A stretch of DNA of 21,402 nucleotides from Eubacteriales bacterium (GCA_029974855.1 JARKQO010000224.1:1-21402); one strand, 5' to 3'. Shown: positions 15,170-21,402, numbered from the stretch's first letter. The notes: generated from the letters alone by a model not told the origin. Program-made: numbers and translations.

Positions 15170-16183
15170 ATGGCGCAAAGAACCCGGGCGTCCCGCCGCC
15201 GGGCCGGGCGGGTGGATTCCGGCGCGGCCTGGATCAGCTATTCGGACATGATGGCGGCGCTGCTGCTGGTGTTCGTGCTGGTGCTGTGCTATAGCGTCTA
15301 CCAATACTTTTCCATGCTGGAAACCAAAACCGCCGAGCTGGACCAGCAAAGCACGCTGCTGACCCTTCAGCAGACCCGGCTGGACAGCCAGCAGGCGGAT
15401 TTGGAGGCCAAGCAGGCGGAGTTGGACGGGGCCCTCAGCGCGGTGCAGGAGCAAAAGGGCCTATTGGACAGCCAAAACCTGACCCTGGAGCAGCAGGCCC
15501 AGATCATCCTGGCGGCCCAGGCAGCCTTGCAGCAGAAGGAGACGGACCTGGCCACCGCCCAGCTGGCCCTGTCGGACCAGCAAACACAGCTGGACGCGGC
15601 CTCGGCGCTGCTTACCACCCAGCAGCAGGCCATGGAAACCCAGCAGAAAAGGCTGGACAACCTGGTGGGGGTACGCACCCAGATCATCCAGGAGCTCAGC
15701 AGCCAGCTGACCCAGGCCCAGCTGAAGGCCTCTGTGGACAAAAACACCGGGGACATCATGCTCCAAAGCGCCGTATTTTTTGACGTGGGCAAGAGCCAGA
15801 TCAAGGAGGGCGGCCAGGAGTTTCTAAACGGGTTCATCCCTGTCTACCTGTCGGTGCTGCTGAGGCCGGAGTACGCCGACGATTTGGGGGAGATCATTAT
15901 CGAGGGCCACACCGACACCCAGGGCACCTACCTGATGAACCTGGAGCTTTCCCAGCGCCGGGCCCTGAGCGTGGCTGCCTATTGCCTGGAGATGGAGGGG
16001 TTGACCCAGGAGCAGCGGGATAAGCTGCGCTCCATCCTCACCGCCAAGGGACGCAGCTTCTCCGTTCCGGTGCTGCGGGAGAGCGGGGAGATCGACATGG
16101 ACGCCTCCCGAAGGGTGGAGTTTAAGTTCCGCCTGAAAGATACGGAAATGATCGATGAAATCCGGACCATTTTGGCACAATAA
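15170..16183 (+). CDS. MotB/OmpA-type motor partner with coiled-coil stalk (ZorB-like)
   Basis: Probable peptidoglycan-anchored, ion-conducting partner of the preceding channel protein. A basic N-terminus is followed by SYSDMMAALLLVFVLVL, where D26 at the start of the single membrane helix (about 27-47) is the expected proton-carrying Asp. Residues about 51-183 form a Gln-rich coiled coil with 16 consecutive heptad positions filled by hydrophobic residues. An OmpA/MotB-type peptidoglycan-binding domain follows: VFFDVGKS (202-209), EGHTDTQG (245-252) and a final DASRRVEFKF. ATG 15170 is chosen because GGAGGGG at 15158-15164 lies five bases upstream. GTG 15164 would overlap that site. The gene starts two bases after the upstream stop. 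At 337 aa it is longer than usual MotB or ZorB proteins because of the stalk. Confidence 0.87.
   Translation: MAQRTRASRRRAGRVDSGAAWISYSDMMAALLLVFVLVLCYSVYQYFSMLETKTAELDQQSTLLTLQQTRLDSQQADLEAKQAELDGALSAVQEQKGLLDSQNLTLEQQAQIILAAQAALQQKETDLATAQLALSDQQTQLDAASALLTTQQQAMETQQKRLDNLVGVRTQIIQELSSQLTQAQLKASVDKNTGDIMLQSAVFFDVGKSQIKEGGQEFLNGFIPVYLSVLLRPEYADDLGEIIIEGHTDTQGTYLMNLELSQRRALSVAAYCLEMEGLTQEQRDKLRSILTAKGRSFSVPVLRESGEIDMDASRRVEFKFRLKDTEMIDEIRTILAQ
15390..15426 (+). repeat. 21-base-periodic direct repeat encoding two near-identical heptads
   Basis: AGCAGGCGGATTTGGA (15390-15405) recurs with one change at 15411-15426, exactly 21 bases later. It lies in the coiled-coil part of the ZorB-like gene and suggests growth of the stalk by in-frame heptad duplication. 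Confidence 0.7.
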
Positions 16184-16223
16184 GGAGGAATCTCCCAGGC
16201 GGCGGCGAAGAGGAGCTTGGGAG
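16182..16223 (+). other. Unpaired Shine-Dalgarno sequence and hairpin between the second and third cassette genes
   Basis: AAGGAGGA directly follows the stop of the ZorB-like gene but has no start codon at a usable distance. A stem of nine pairs with one wobble (16192-16200 with 16215-16223) follows. The next gene begins 50 bases later with a weaker site. It may be a remnant of an older start or a translation control element. Confidence 0.4.
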
Positions 16224-16272
16224 CGGAAGAATCCCCCGGACCTTCCTGATCAAACCATTCTCCCCGGAAGGA

Positions 16273-16776
16273 ATGAACGCGTTGCGCCCACTGAAGTATA
16301 TCGCCATTTTCCTGGTGATCCTCCTGGTGGTGGCCCTGCTGTTTGTGGGGTACTTTTTCCTCACCGCCAACGTGAGCATTGCGGCCTTTAAGGCACAGGG
16401 GGTTCAAGCCTCCCAGGTACCGGAGCAGTTTGCCCGGATCAAGGCGGAGCTGGAGGACAAGACCTTTCAGGGCACCGTCTTTGGCACCTCGCCTTTGGGG
16501 GAGGCCCAGGACTATGCCTTGATCACCTACACCCTCCGCCTGAGCAACCAGTGCCTGGTGCCCATCGACATGATCGAGGTGCAGGTGGTGCCCGAGCCTA
16601 CGGACATTGCCCAGCTGGGGGACCTGGCGGTGCGCTCCTTGGGGGCCAAATCCCAGGGGGACATCTCCGCTACCATCTTGGTGCCCAAGGACAGCCACAC
16701 CGTACGGGAGCTGGTGGTGACCTACTATGTGTGGGGCGTCAGCTTTTCGTTGAAGGAGATTTATTCCGGGTCCTAA
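16273..16776 (+). CDS. Small membrane-anchored protein of unknown family, third gene of the ZorAB-like cassette
   Basis: I do not recognise a family. The protein (167 aa) has one N-terminal membrane helix (about 9-31) that probably remains as an anchor, since no cleavage motif or lipobox follows. The exterior part, about 135 residues, looks beta-rich: alternating strands such as YALITYTLRLSN, MIEVQVVP and LVVTYYVWGVSF recall LEA-type or FxLYD-type immunoglobulin-like folds, but this is a weak impression. GGAAGGA directly abuts the ATG at 16273, which is too close for a normal start. The in-frame TTG at 16282 is nine bases from it and may be the true start. It lies 89 bases after the ZorB-like gene, on the same strand. 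Its stop is 19 bases from the convergent recX end. Confidence 0.75.
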   Translation: MNALRPLKYIAIFLVILLVVALLFVGYFFLTANVSIAAFKAQGVQASQVPEQFARIKAELEDKTFQGTVFGTSPLGEAQDYALITYTLRLSNQCLVPIDMIEVQVVPEPTDIAQLGDLAVRSLGAKSQGDISATILVPKDSHTVRELVVTYYVWGVSFSLKEIYSGS

Positions 16777-16795
16777 GGGTTCACCCCAGAGCCCG

Positions 16796-17431
16796 TCATT
16801 CTTCCTCTTGCATCCGTCTCAAAGCCGCCTGGAGCGCGTCGGAGGCTTCCTCATAGGAGAAGCCCCGGCGGTTCAGGGCGGCGATGATTTTTTGGAGGAC
16901 CTTGGCCTCCTCCGGCTCTCCGCCATAGCGGCGCAGCAGCTTGCCCGCCAGCAAAACCGCCTGCTCCTCCTGTTCCTCCTCCGGCAGCTGGGCGCAGGCC
17001 TTTTCCGCCAGGGCCCGGGGGATGCCCTTTTGCCGAAGCTCCTGCACAATGCGGGCCTTCCCCAGCTGCCGGTGGCTCCGGGCCGTTGCCCAGTCTTTGG
17101 CAAAGGCCTCGTCGTCCAGCAGCTTTTCCTTTTCCAGCTTGAACAATACCATTTCAATGGTCCTGTCCATGTAGCCCCGGCTTTGGAGCTTTTGCTCCAC
17201 CTCCAGGCGGCTTCGGGCCCTGGGGGCCAGAAAGGATACGGCCTTGCTCAAGGCCTCGGGGTATTGCCTGGGCAGCAGCCATTCCTCAAAATCGGGCAGG
17301 TGAATGGGATCGTTGGGGGATAGGGGCTGCTCCCGAAAGGCGGGGGCGGAAAGCCAAAAGACCCGGTCGTCGTTGACCTTGATCCGGATGCGGCCCTTTT
17401 CCTCCACTACCTGGGTGACGACATCGTTCAT
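16796..17431 (-). CDS. recX: Regulatory protein RecX
   Basis: Binds RecA filaments and limits their activity. The protein (211 aa) has an N-terminal extension with short beta strands followed by three helical RecX repeats: one with ALSKAVSFLAPRARSRLEVEQKL, one with LLDDEAFAKDWATARSH, and a third with RRYGGEPEEAKVLQKIIAALNRRGFSYEEA at the end (partly cited). These are family landmarks. The ATG at 17431 has AAGGAG seven bases upstream. It is the last gene of the lgt - hydrolase - recX set, 45 bases after the hydrolase. recA is not in the window. No terminator was found after it. Confidence 0.92.
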   Translation of the reverse strand: MNDVVTQVVEEKGRIRIKVNDDRVFWLSAPAFREQPLSPNDPIHLPDFEEWLLPRQYPEALSKAVSFLAPRARSRLEVEQKLQSRGYMDRTIEMVLFKLEKEKLLDDEAFAKDWATARSHRQLGKARIVQELRQKGIPRALAEKACAQLPEEEQEEQAVLLAGKLLRRYGGEPEEAKVLQKIIAALNRRGFSYEEASDALQAALRRMQEEE

Positions 17432-17476
17432 GGCCCGGCTCCTTCCCGGCCCCTGTGTACGGGGCGAAAACTTATA

Positions 17477-18664
17477 TCAGGGCAGAAACAGGCGGATCAA
17501 ATCCCGGTTCAGCAGGGCCAAATGCCCTTGCCGCTGCTCGCTGGCCCCGCTGCTCAGGGACACAAAGCCGTCCCCCTCTTGGGTAAAGAACACGCCGTTC
17601 ACGGCCCCGTAGGCGAAGCCCTGGTGGCCATAGAGCCTCCGGGAGCTGAGCCCGGGGTCCTCCAGTACCATCAGGCCCATGCCGTGGCCCAGGGGAACGC
17701 CGGGGTCCGGCCATTGCCCCCTGGGCTCCCGGAGCTGGGCCAGGCTTTGAGGGTTTACAAAAGGCGCTTCCTCTTGAACCGCTGACCCTGTCAAAGGCAG
17801 CAGCAGCCGCCCCAGATGGGGCGCGGAGATATACAGATTGCCGGAGGCCAGCAGGTAGTGGCTGTCCGGATGGGGCTGGTCCATGGGCCGGGCGCCGCGC
17901 ACCCGCTCCGCCCCGTCAAAGGCGGGGGTGGAGGAAAAGGGCAGCACCCGGTAGCTGTTGGCTACCGGCTTACCGGCCAAGGCGCTGGGGTCAAAGGTGG
18001 CCTTCACCCCCAGGGGCCCAAAAAGAAATTCCTGGGCCAGGGCCTCCAAAGGCTGGCCGAACCGGGCCTCCAGCAAGGAGCCCACCGTTCCGGCGGCCAG
18101 GTTGCTGTACCGGAAGCGGCTGCCCGGGGCCTGGGCCCCGAAGGAGGCCGGGTCCCTCAGCAGCGCCGCCAAAGACGCCTCTCCCTGGAAAGAGGCGAAA
18201 TAGGCGGGGGAATCCACCATGGAGGAGGTATGGGACAGCAGCATGCCCAAGGTAATGGGGGCATCCGGGAACCGGGGATTGCGGACCGGGTACCCTAGAA
18301 AATCCTCTATGGCTTCCTCCACATTTAGCTTTTCCAAGGTTTGCAGCCGGAACACCAGCAGCGCTATGGCCAGCTTGGCGATGGAGGCGGTGCGGAAAAA
18401 GGTGTCCGGGGTCACGGAAGAGGGGCTGGGGGCCAGGCTCGCCAGGCCCGCGGTATAGCACTCCGCCAGCCTGCCCTGGGACAGCCGCTGGATGGCGGCC
18501 CCTACCACATGGCGGCGGCGGAGAATCTCCGCCACGGCCTGGGGCACAGGCCCGTTGGCGTCCCGGGCCTCCCCATGGACCCGGGGCGCGGCGCAGAGGC
18601 TCCGCTTTCCCAGGGCCGCCAACCCCAGGCCATACAGCCGGTTTTTCAAGGCTCCCACGGGCAT
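17477..18664 (-). CDS. Serine hydrolase, beta-lactamase/D-alanyl-D-alanine-carboxypeptidase fold
   Basis: Class C-type penicillin-recognising fold (COG1680 type). The catalytic triad motifs are present: SIAK with nucleophile S94 and K97, YSN at 186-188, and a C-terminal HQG within GHQGFAYG replacing KTG. LLSHTSSM near 142-149 matches the LLTHTSGL landmark of the family. Substrate is unknown: members include esterases, D-amino-acid peptidases and wall hydrolases. No convincing signal peptide is seen, so it may be cytosolic. The ATG at 18664 has AGGAGG six bases upstream. The open frame extends further upstream into the lgt gene, but that extension is the wrong frame of lgt. It lies 86 bases after lgt and before recX. 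Acquired beta-lactam resistance is not implied. Confidence 0.85.
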   Translation of the reverse strand: MPVGALKNRLYGLGLAALGKRSLCAAPRVHGEARDANGPVPQAVAEILRRRHVVGAAIQRLSQGRLAECYTAGLASLAPSPSSVTPDTFFRTASIAKLAIALLVFRLQTLEKLNVEEAIEDFLGYPVRNPRFPDAPITLGMLLSHTSSMVDSPAYFASFQGEASLAALLRDPASFGAQAPGSRFRYSNLAAGTVGSLLEARFGQPLEALAQEFLFGPLGVKATFDPSALAGKPVANSYRVLPFSSTPAFDGAERVRGARPMDQPHPDSHYLLASGNLYISAPHLGRLLLPLTGSAVQEEAPFVNPQSLAQLREPRGQWPDPGVPLGHGMGLMVLEDPGLSSRRLYGHQGFAYGAVNGVFFTQEGDGFVSLSSGASEQRQGHLALLNRDLIRLFLP

Positions 18665-18750
18665 GGCGTTCCTCCTGTTCCTCTTTAGGCGTTTGCTTTG
18701 GTATCGGTTCCGGCCCCGCCGCAGGGCTGCTTTACCCCTGCTAGCTTTTG

Positions 18751-19866
18751 CTAGCCCTTGCTGTGCCCTGCCTGGGCCTGTTGCACAACTCCCCGTTCCA
18801 GCCATCCTTGAAGCCACAGGCAGTAACAGGGCAAGGTGACGCTGGCGGCCAGCAGCTGGATTTCCTTGCCATAGGGGGACAGGCCCAGCCAGGCGATTCC
18901 AAAGCACAGCGCATCCACAGCCCAGGGCAGGAGAAGCCAAAGGGAAGAGAGAGACGGCTTCCTTCCGGGCTCTGTGGGCCGCATCAGGCACCAGAGCCAA
19001 AGTCCTAGGATGGTCAGTAGCAACAGGCCATACAGCACATGGCCAGCCAAAAACCAGCGGGCAATAGCAACAGCCAGCAGCAGGACGGCGGGTAGCAAGG
19101 CCCGTTCCTTTCCCTTGGCTGCCCCCCACAGCAACGCCCCCGCAGCCAGCAGCACCATCCCCAGGCTCAGCCATTGGGAAACCCGCAAGCCCAGCAGCCA
19201 CAGGCTGTCCAGCCGCAGCTGCTCAATAATGAAGCGCCCGCTGCCATAGATCACCAGGTACCAGAAAAACACATTCCCGTCCCGCTTCTGCCCTTTGCGC
19301 AGCAGCCACAGCGCCCCAAAGCCCAGCAGGTTCCAAAGGGACTCGTAAAAGAAGGTGGCCGCGTGCCAGGCGTAGCCGCCCCCTCCTTGGGGAATCAGCA
19401 CTCCCAGGGGAAAGAACTGCAAGGCCGGGTCCGTCAGCGCCGGGCCATAGGCCTCCATGTTAAAGTAATTGCCCCAGCGGCCAATGGCCTGGGCCAGCAG
19501 CAGCCCCGGGGCGATGATGTCCGTCAGCTTCCAAAAGGAAAGCCTCTTTCTGTGGCAGTAGAAAAAAACCCCCGCCGCGCCCCCCAGCACAGCCCCGTAG
19601 ATGGCCACGCCGCCCTCCCAGATATAGAGGATGTGCAGAGGCTGCGCGGCAAAGCGCTCCCATTCCATGGCGACAAAATAGAGCCGCGCCCCCACAATGC
19701 CGCAGGGAACGGCCACTAGCGTGGCGTCCACCATGGTGTCCTTGGGCAGGCCCAGCCGCTTTTCCTCCCGGGAGCCCAGGAGGTAGGCCAGCAGGATGCC
19801 CAGGACGATCAAAAAGCTGTACCAGGGAATCACCCCAAAGAGGGTCCGGCTGTAGGCCACGGCCAT
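18751..19866 (-). CDS. lgt: Prolipoprotein diacylglyceryl transferase with C-terminal membrane extension
   Basis: Transfers diacylglycerol from phosphatidylglycerol to the lipobox Cys of prolipoproteins. Landmarks are VIPWYSFLIVLGILLAYLL at the N-terminus, GIVGARLYF, the GGVAIYGAVLGG segment, the Lgt signature GRWGNYFNMEAYG, and GSGRFIIEQLRLDS near the end of the core. The core ends near residue 270. About 100 more residues carry several hydrophobic segments (AVLLLAVAIARWFLA, LYGLLLLTILGLWLW, LWLLLPWAVDALCFGIAWLG), so the 371 aa product exceeds the usual 250-300. The ATG at 19866 has AAAGGAAG seven bases before it. It is the first gene of the minus operon, under the perfect promoter at 19892-19920. 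Confidence 0.94.
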   Translation of the reverse strand: MAVAYSRTLFGVIPWYSFLIVLGILLAYLLGSREEKRLGLPKDTMVDATLVAVPCGIVGARLYFVAMEWERFAAQPLHILYIWEGGVAIYGAVLGGAAGVFFYCHRKRLSFWKLTDIIAPGLLLAQAIGRWGNYFNMEAYGPALTDPALQFFPLGVLIPQGGGGYAWHAATFFYESLWNLLGFGALWLLRKGQKRDGNVFFWYLVIYGSGRFIIEQLRLDSLWLLGLRVSQWLSLGMVLLAAGALLWGAAKGKERALLPAVLLLAVAIARWFLAGHVLYGLLLLTILGLWLWCLMRPTEPGRKPSLSSLWLLLPWAVDALCFGIAWLGLSPYGKEIQLLAASVTLPCYCLWLQGWLERGVVQQAQAGHSKG

Positions 19867-19891
19867 GCGGTCACTTCCTTTGCTTCAGCCT

Positions 19892-19920
19892 ATTATAGTC
19901 TGGCCGGAAGGGGGTGTCAA
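19892..19920 (-). promoter_or_regulatory. Perfect consensus sigma-A promoter for lgt - hydrolase - recX
   Basis: Read on the minus strand: TTGACA (19920-19915), 17 bases, TATAAT (19897-19892). Both hexamers match consensus exactly. The expected start near 19885 gives a leader of about 20 bases containing the lgt ribosome site. Confidence 0.92.
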
Positions 19921-19948
19921 TCATACCCAAAACGGGCAAACCCATGGG

Positions 19949-19980
19949 CAAAAAAAGAAGGGGAGACGGCTCCCCCTCTT
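19949..19980 (-). terminator. Terminator of the nucleotide-sugar operon
   Basis: On the minus strand a GGGGAG/CTCCCC stem, extended by AAGA/TCTT past one mismatch, has an ACGG-complement loop and is followed by TTCTTTTTTT. It lies about 80 bases after the acetyltransferase stop and separates that operon from the lgt promoter. Confidence 0.8.
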
Positions 19981-20058
19981 GGCCGTTGCGCTTCTTACCT
20001 TGCCTTACGCCCCCACAAGCTCCCTGGCCCTCCGGAGACCCCAAATCCCGAGATCCCG

Positions 20059-20619
20059 TTACTCCACTTCCCTGAGCCCGTCGCCGAAGGATTCATAGCC
20101 GCGGCCGCAAAGGCGGCACCGAAGGCCCTCCAGCCGCTCCCCGCAGGTGCACACAAAACCCGCCGGACGGGCGGGCACCCCCAGCATCAGCGCATGGTCC
20201 GGCACCGAGGCGGTCACCACGGCCCCGGCGCCGATCATGGCGTTGCGGCCAATGGTATTGCCGCACACGATGGTGGCGTTGGCCCCGATGGAGGCCCCGT
20301 CCATCACCCGGGTGGGCACAAAGTTTTCAGGCCCCTTGGGGTACTGGGCCCTGGGGGTCAAATCGTTGGTGAACACGCAGGAGGGGCCGCAGAACACGTG
20401 GTTGCCTAAGGTTACCCCCTGGTAGAGGCTGACGTTGTTTTGCAGCTTGCACCCGTCCCCCAAGGTCACATGGCTGCCGATGTACACGTTTTGCCCCAGG
20501 CGGCAGTTGCGGCCCAACACCGCGCCGCTTTGAATGTGGCAGAAGTGCCAAACCTGGGTTCCCTCGCCGATTTCAACATTCTCGTCCACAAAGGAGCTGG
20601 GATGGACAAAGGCTCTCAC
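20059..20619 (-). CDS. Left-handed beta-helix N-acetyltransferase, WbpD/WlbB-like
   Basis: Likely acetylates the 3-amino group of UDP-2-acetamido-3-amino-2,3-dideoxy-glucuronate, giving the diacetamido uronic acid used in surface glycans. The protein (186 aa) is built of hexapeptide repeats: VENV-type turns such as VEIGEGTQVW, CRLGQNVYIGSHV, GVTLGNHVF and SIGANATIVCGNTIGRNAMIGAGAVV (partly cited). H and N residues in the VWHFCHI and VFTND segments fit the acetyl-CoA and sugar sites of this family. The C-terminus carries a CxC...CxxC knuckle (VCTCGERL, CRLCGRGY), probably zinc-binding. The GTG at 20619 follows GGGAGG by eight bases and overlaps the dehydrogenase stop (GTGA). An ATG 12 codons upstream lies inside that gene and is less likely. 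Confidence 0.88.
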   Translation of the reverse strand: MRAFVHPSSFVDENVEIGEGTQVWHFCHIQSGAVLGRNCRLGQNVYIGSHVTLGDGCKLQNNVSLYQGVTLGNHVFCGPSCVFTNDLTPRAQYPKGPENFVPTRVMDGASIGANATIVCGNTIGRNAMIGAGAVVTASVPDHALMLGVPARPAGFVCTCGERLEGLRCRLCGRGYESFGDGLREVE

Positions 20620-21402
20620 AGTCCAAACCTCCCGGCAAAGTCGGTGGTGGCGCAATCCTCCAAAGGCAGGTTCACGGGCTGGCCCCGGGCCGCGGACAGG
20701 TAGATGGCCAGCACCAGCTCCAGGGCCCGAAGCCCCGCCTCGCCGTCAATATAAGGGGGACGGTCCTGAAGAATGGCCTGAGCCATGTCCGCGTACAGGG
20801 GGGTATGGCCGAAGCCGTACACGTTGGGCGGGTCCTCCCGGAACTCCATCTTGATGGTGGCCGGGTCCCCCCGGCCATCCCGGAAGTCCCATTCCTCAAT
20901 CTTGTTGACGCTCTTGCCCCCGGCCTTCACGGTGCCGTCCTGGCCAAACAGGTAGAGGGTTTCCTCCAGGTTATGGGGGTAGACGTTGGTGGTGCCCTCG
21001 ACGATGCCATAGGCCCCGTTGGCGAACTTTACCAAGGCCAGCCCCAGGTCCTCCCCCTGGATGTAGGGATGCTCCAGGTTGTCGGTATAGGCCATCACCT
21101 GGGTCACCTCGTCCCCCATCATCCAGCGCAGCAGGTCGATGTTGTGGATGCACTGGTTCATCAGCGCGCCCCCGTCCTGCTCCCAGGTGCCCCGCCAGGG
21201 GGCCTGGGCATAGTAGTCCTGCCCCCGGTTCCAGCGCACATGGGCCGCCCCGTGTAGCATCCGGCCAAAGCGGTTTTCCTCCACGGCGGTGCGGATTTTT
21301 TGAATGGATTTGTTGAAGCGGTTCTGGTGGCAGGCGCACAGCTTCACGCCCCGCTCCTTGGCGGCCTGGATCAAAGCCCGCCCGTCCGCCAAAGACAGGG
21401 TC
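20616..21402 (-). CDS. Gfo/Idh/MocA-family sugar dehydrogenase, WbpB/WlbA-like, N-terminus outside window
   Basis: Probable NAD-dependent 3-dehydrogenase of UDP-N-acetyl-glucosaminuronate, preparing the C3 position for amination. The frame stays open to the window edge, and its first residues (TLSLADGRALIQAA) match the helix after the nucleotide-binding EKP segment, so roughly the first 100 residues are missing. CHQNRFNKSIQKI, WNRGQDYYAQAPWRGTW, DGGALMNQCIHNIDLL and the final YSA-like helix are hallmarks of the WlbA group; the QCIHNIDLL segment carries the catalytic His. Its stop overlaps the acetyltransferase start by four bases. The aminotransferase expected for this route (WbpE-like) must lie elsewhere, perhaps upstream. 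Confidence 0.88.
   Translation of the reverse strand, partial: TLSLADGRALIQAAKERGVKLCACHQNRFNKSIQKIRTAVEENRFGRMLHGAAHVRWNRGQDYYAQAPWRGTWEQDGGALMNQCIHNIDLLRWMMGDEVTQVMAYTDNLEHPYIQGEDLGLALVKFANGAYGIVEGTTNVYPHNLEETLYLFGQDGTVKAGGKSVNKIEEWDFRDGRGDPATIKMEFREDPPNVYGFGHTPLYADMAQAILQDRPPYIDGEAGLRALELVLAIYLSAARGQPVNLPLEDCATTDFAGRFGL

Noticed and set aside
13878..16183. Flagellar MotA/MotB
   Set aside because: The channel protein has three rather than four visible membrane helices and a long helical C-terminal tail, and no flagellar or chemotaxis gene is nearby.
13878..16776. Complete Zorya defence system
   Set aside because: No SNF2-type helicase (ZorD), ZorC or HNH nuclease (ZorE) is encoded in the window, so only a ZorAB-like motor can be claimed.
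18739..18756. GCTAGC-TTTT-GCTAGC double palindrome at the lgt 3' end
   Set aside because: Short, no T tract after the stem on the minus strand and no copies elsewhere in the window, so it cannot be supported as a terminator or mobile-element site.
18665..19201. N-terminal extension of the serine hydrolase frame to 574 codons
   Set aside because: The extension lies within lgt in another frame. The ATG at 18664 has an ideal ribosome site and begins the homologous region.
1..21402. CRISPR arrays, tRNA or rRNA genes, insertion sequences, prophage
   Set aside because: No regularly spaced repeats, cloverleaf-like genes, transposase or phage motifs were recognised on reading; the 21-base repeat in the stalk gene is coding.

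Overview
The window looks like chromosomal DNA of a GC-rich member of the Clostridia (Bacillota). The evidence is the linked order PASTA kinase prkC - rsgA - rpe, a U32 protein followed by mutS2, strong AAGGAGG-type ribosome binding sites, and near-consensus TTGACA/TATAAT promoters. The species cannot be named from this sequence. No tRNA, rRNA, CRISPR array, transposase or phage gene was recognised.

Left part (1-12222, all plus strand). A Ser/Thr kinase cut by the window edge leads into rsgA, rpe and an unrecognised 44-codon gene, closed by a terminator. A cyclophilin gene follows with its own promoter and terminator. A near-consensus promoter then drives a U32/DUF3656-type protein with almost no room for a 5' leader, followed by mutS2, an OmpR-type response regulator, its sensor kinase, shikimate kinase (aroK) and a small XRE-type regulator. 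Spacings here are short and may form one long transcription unit. Opposing terminators lie at 12282-12368.

Middle part (12424-16776). A secreted protein of unknown function on the minus strand is divergent from a three-gene plus-strand cassette: a MotA/TolQ/ExbB-type channel protein with a long helical tail (ZorA-like), a MotB/OmpA-type partner with one membrane helix and a very regular coiled-coil stalk (ZorB-like), and a small membrane-anchored protein of unknown family. The first two resemble the ZorAB ion-driven motor of Zorya anti-phage systems, but no ZorC, ZorD or ZorE is present. This is the most unusual part of the window. It could be an incomplete or variant defence motor, or a housekeeping wall-anchored motor.

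Right part (minus strand). lgt (with a C-terminal membrane extension), a beta-lactamase-fold serine hydrolase and recX form an operon read from a perfect TTGACA-17-TATAAT promoter at 19892-19920. Upstream of it, ending in its own terminator, are the last two genes of a nucleotide-sugar operon: a Gfo/Idh/MocA dehydrogenase (WbpB/WlbA-like, cut by the window edge) and a left-handed beta-helix N-acetyltransferase (WbpD/WlbB-like). Together they point to a 2,3-diacetamido uronic acid for a surface polysaccharide.
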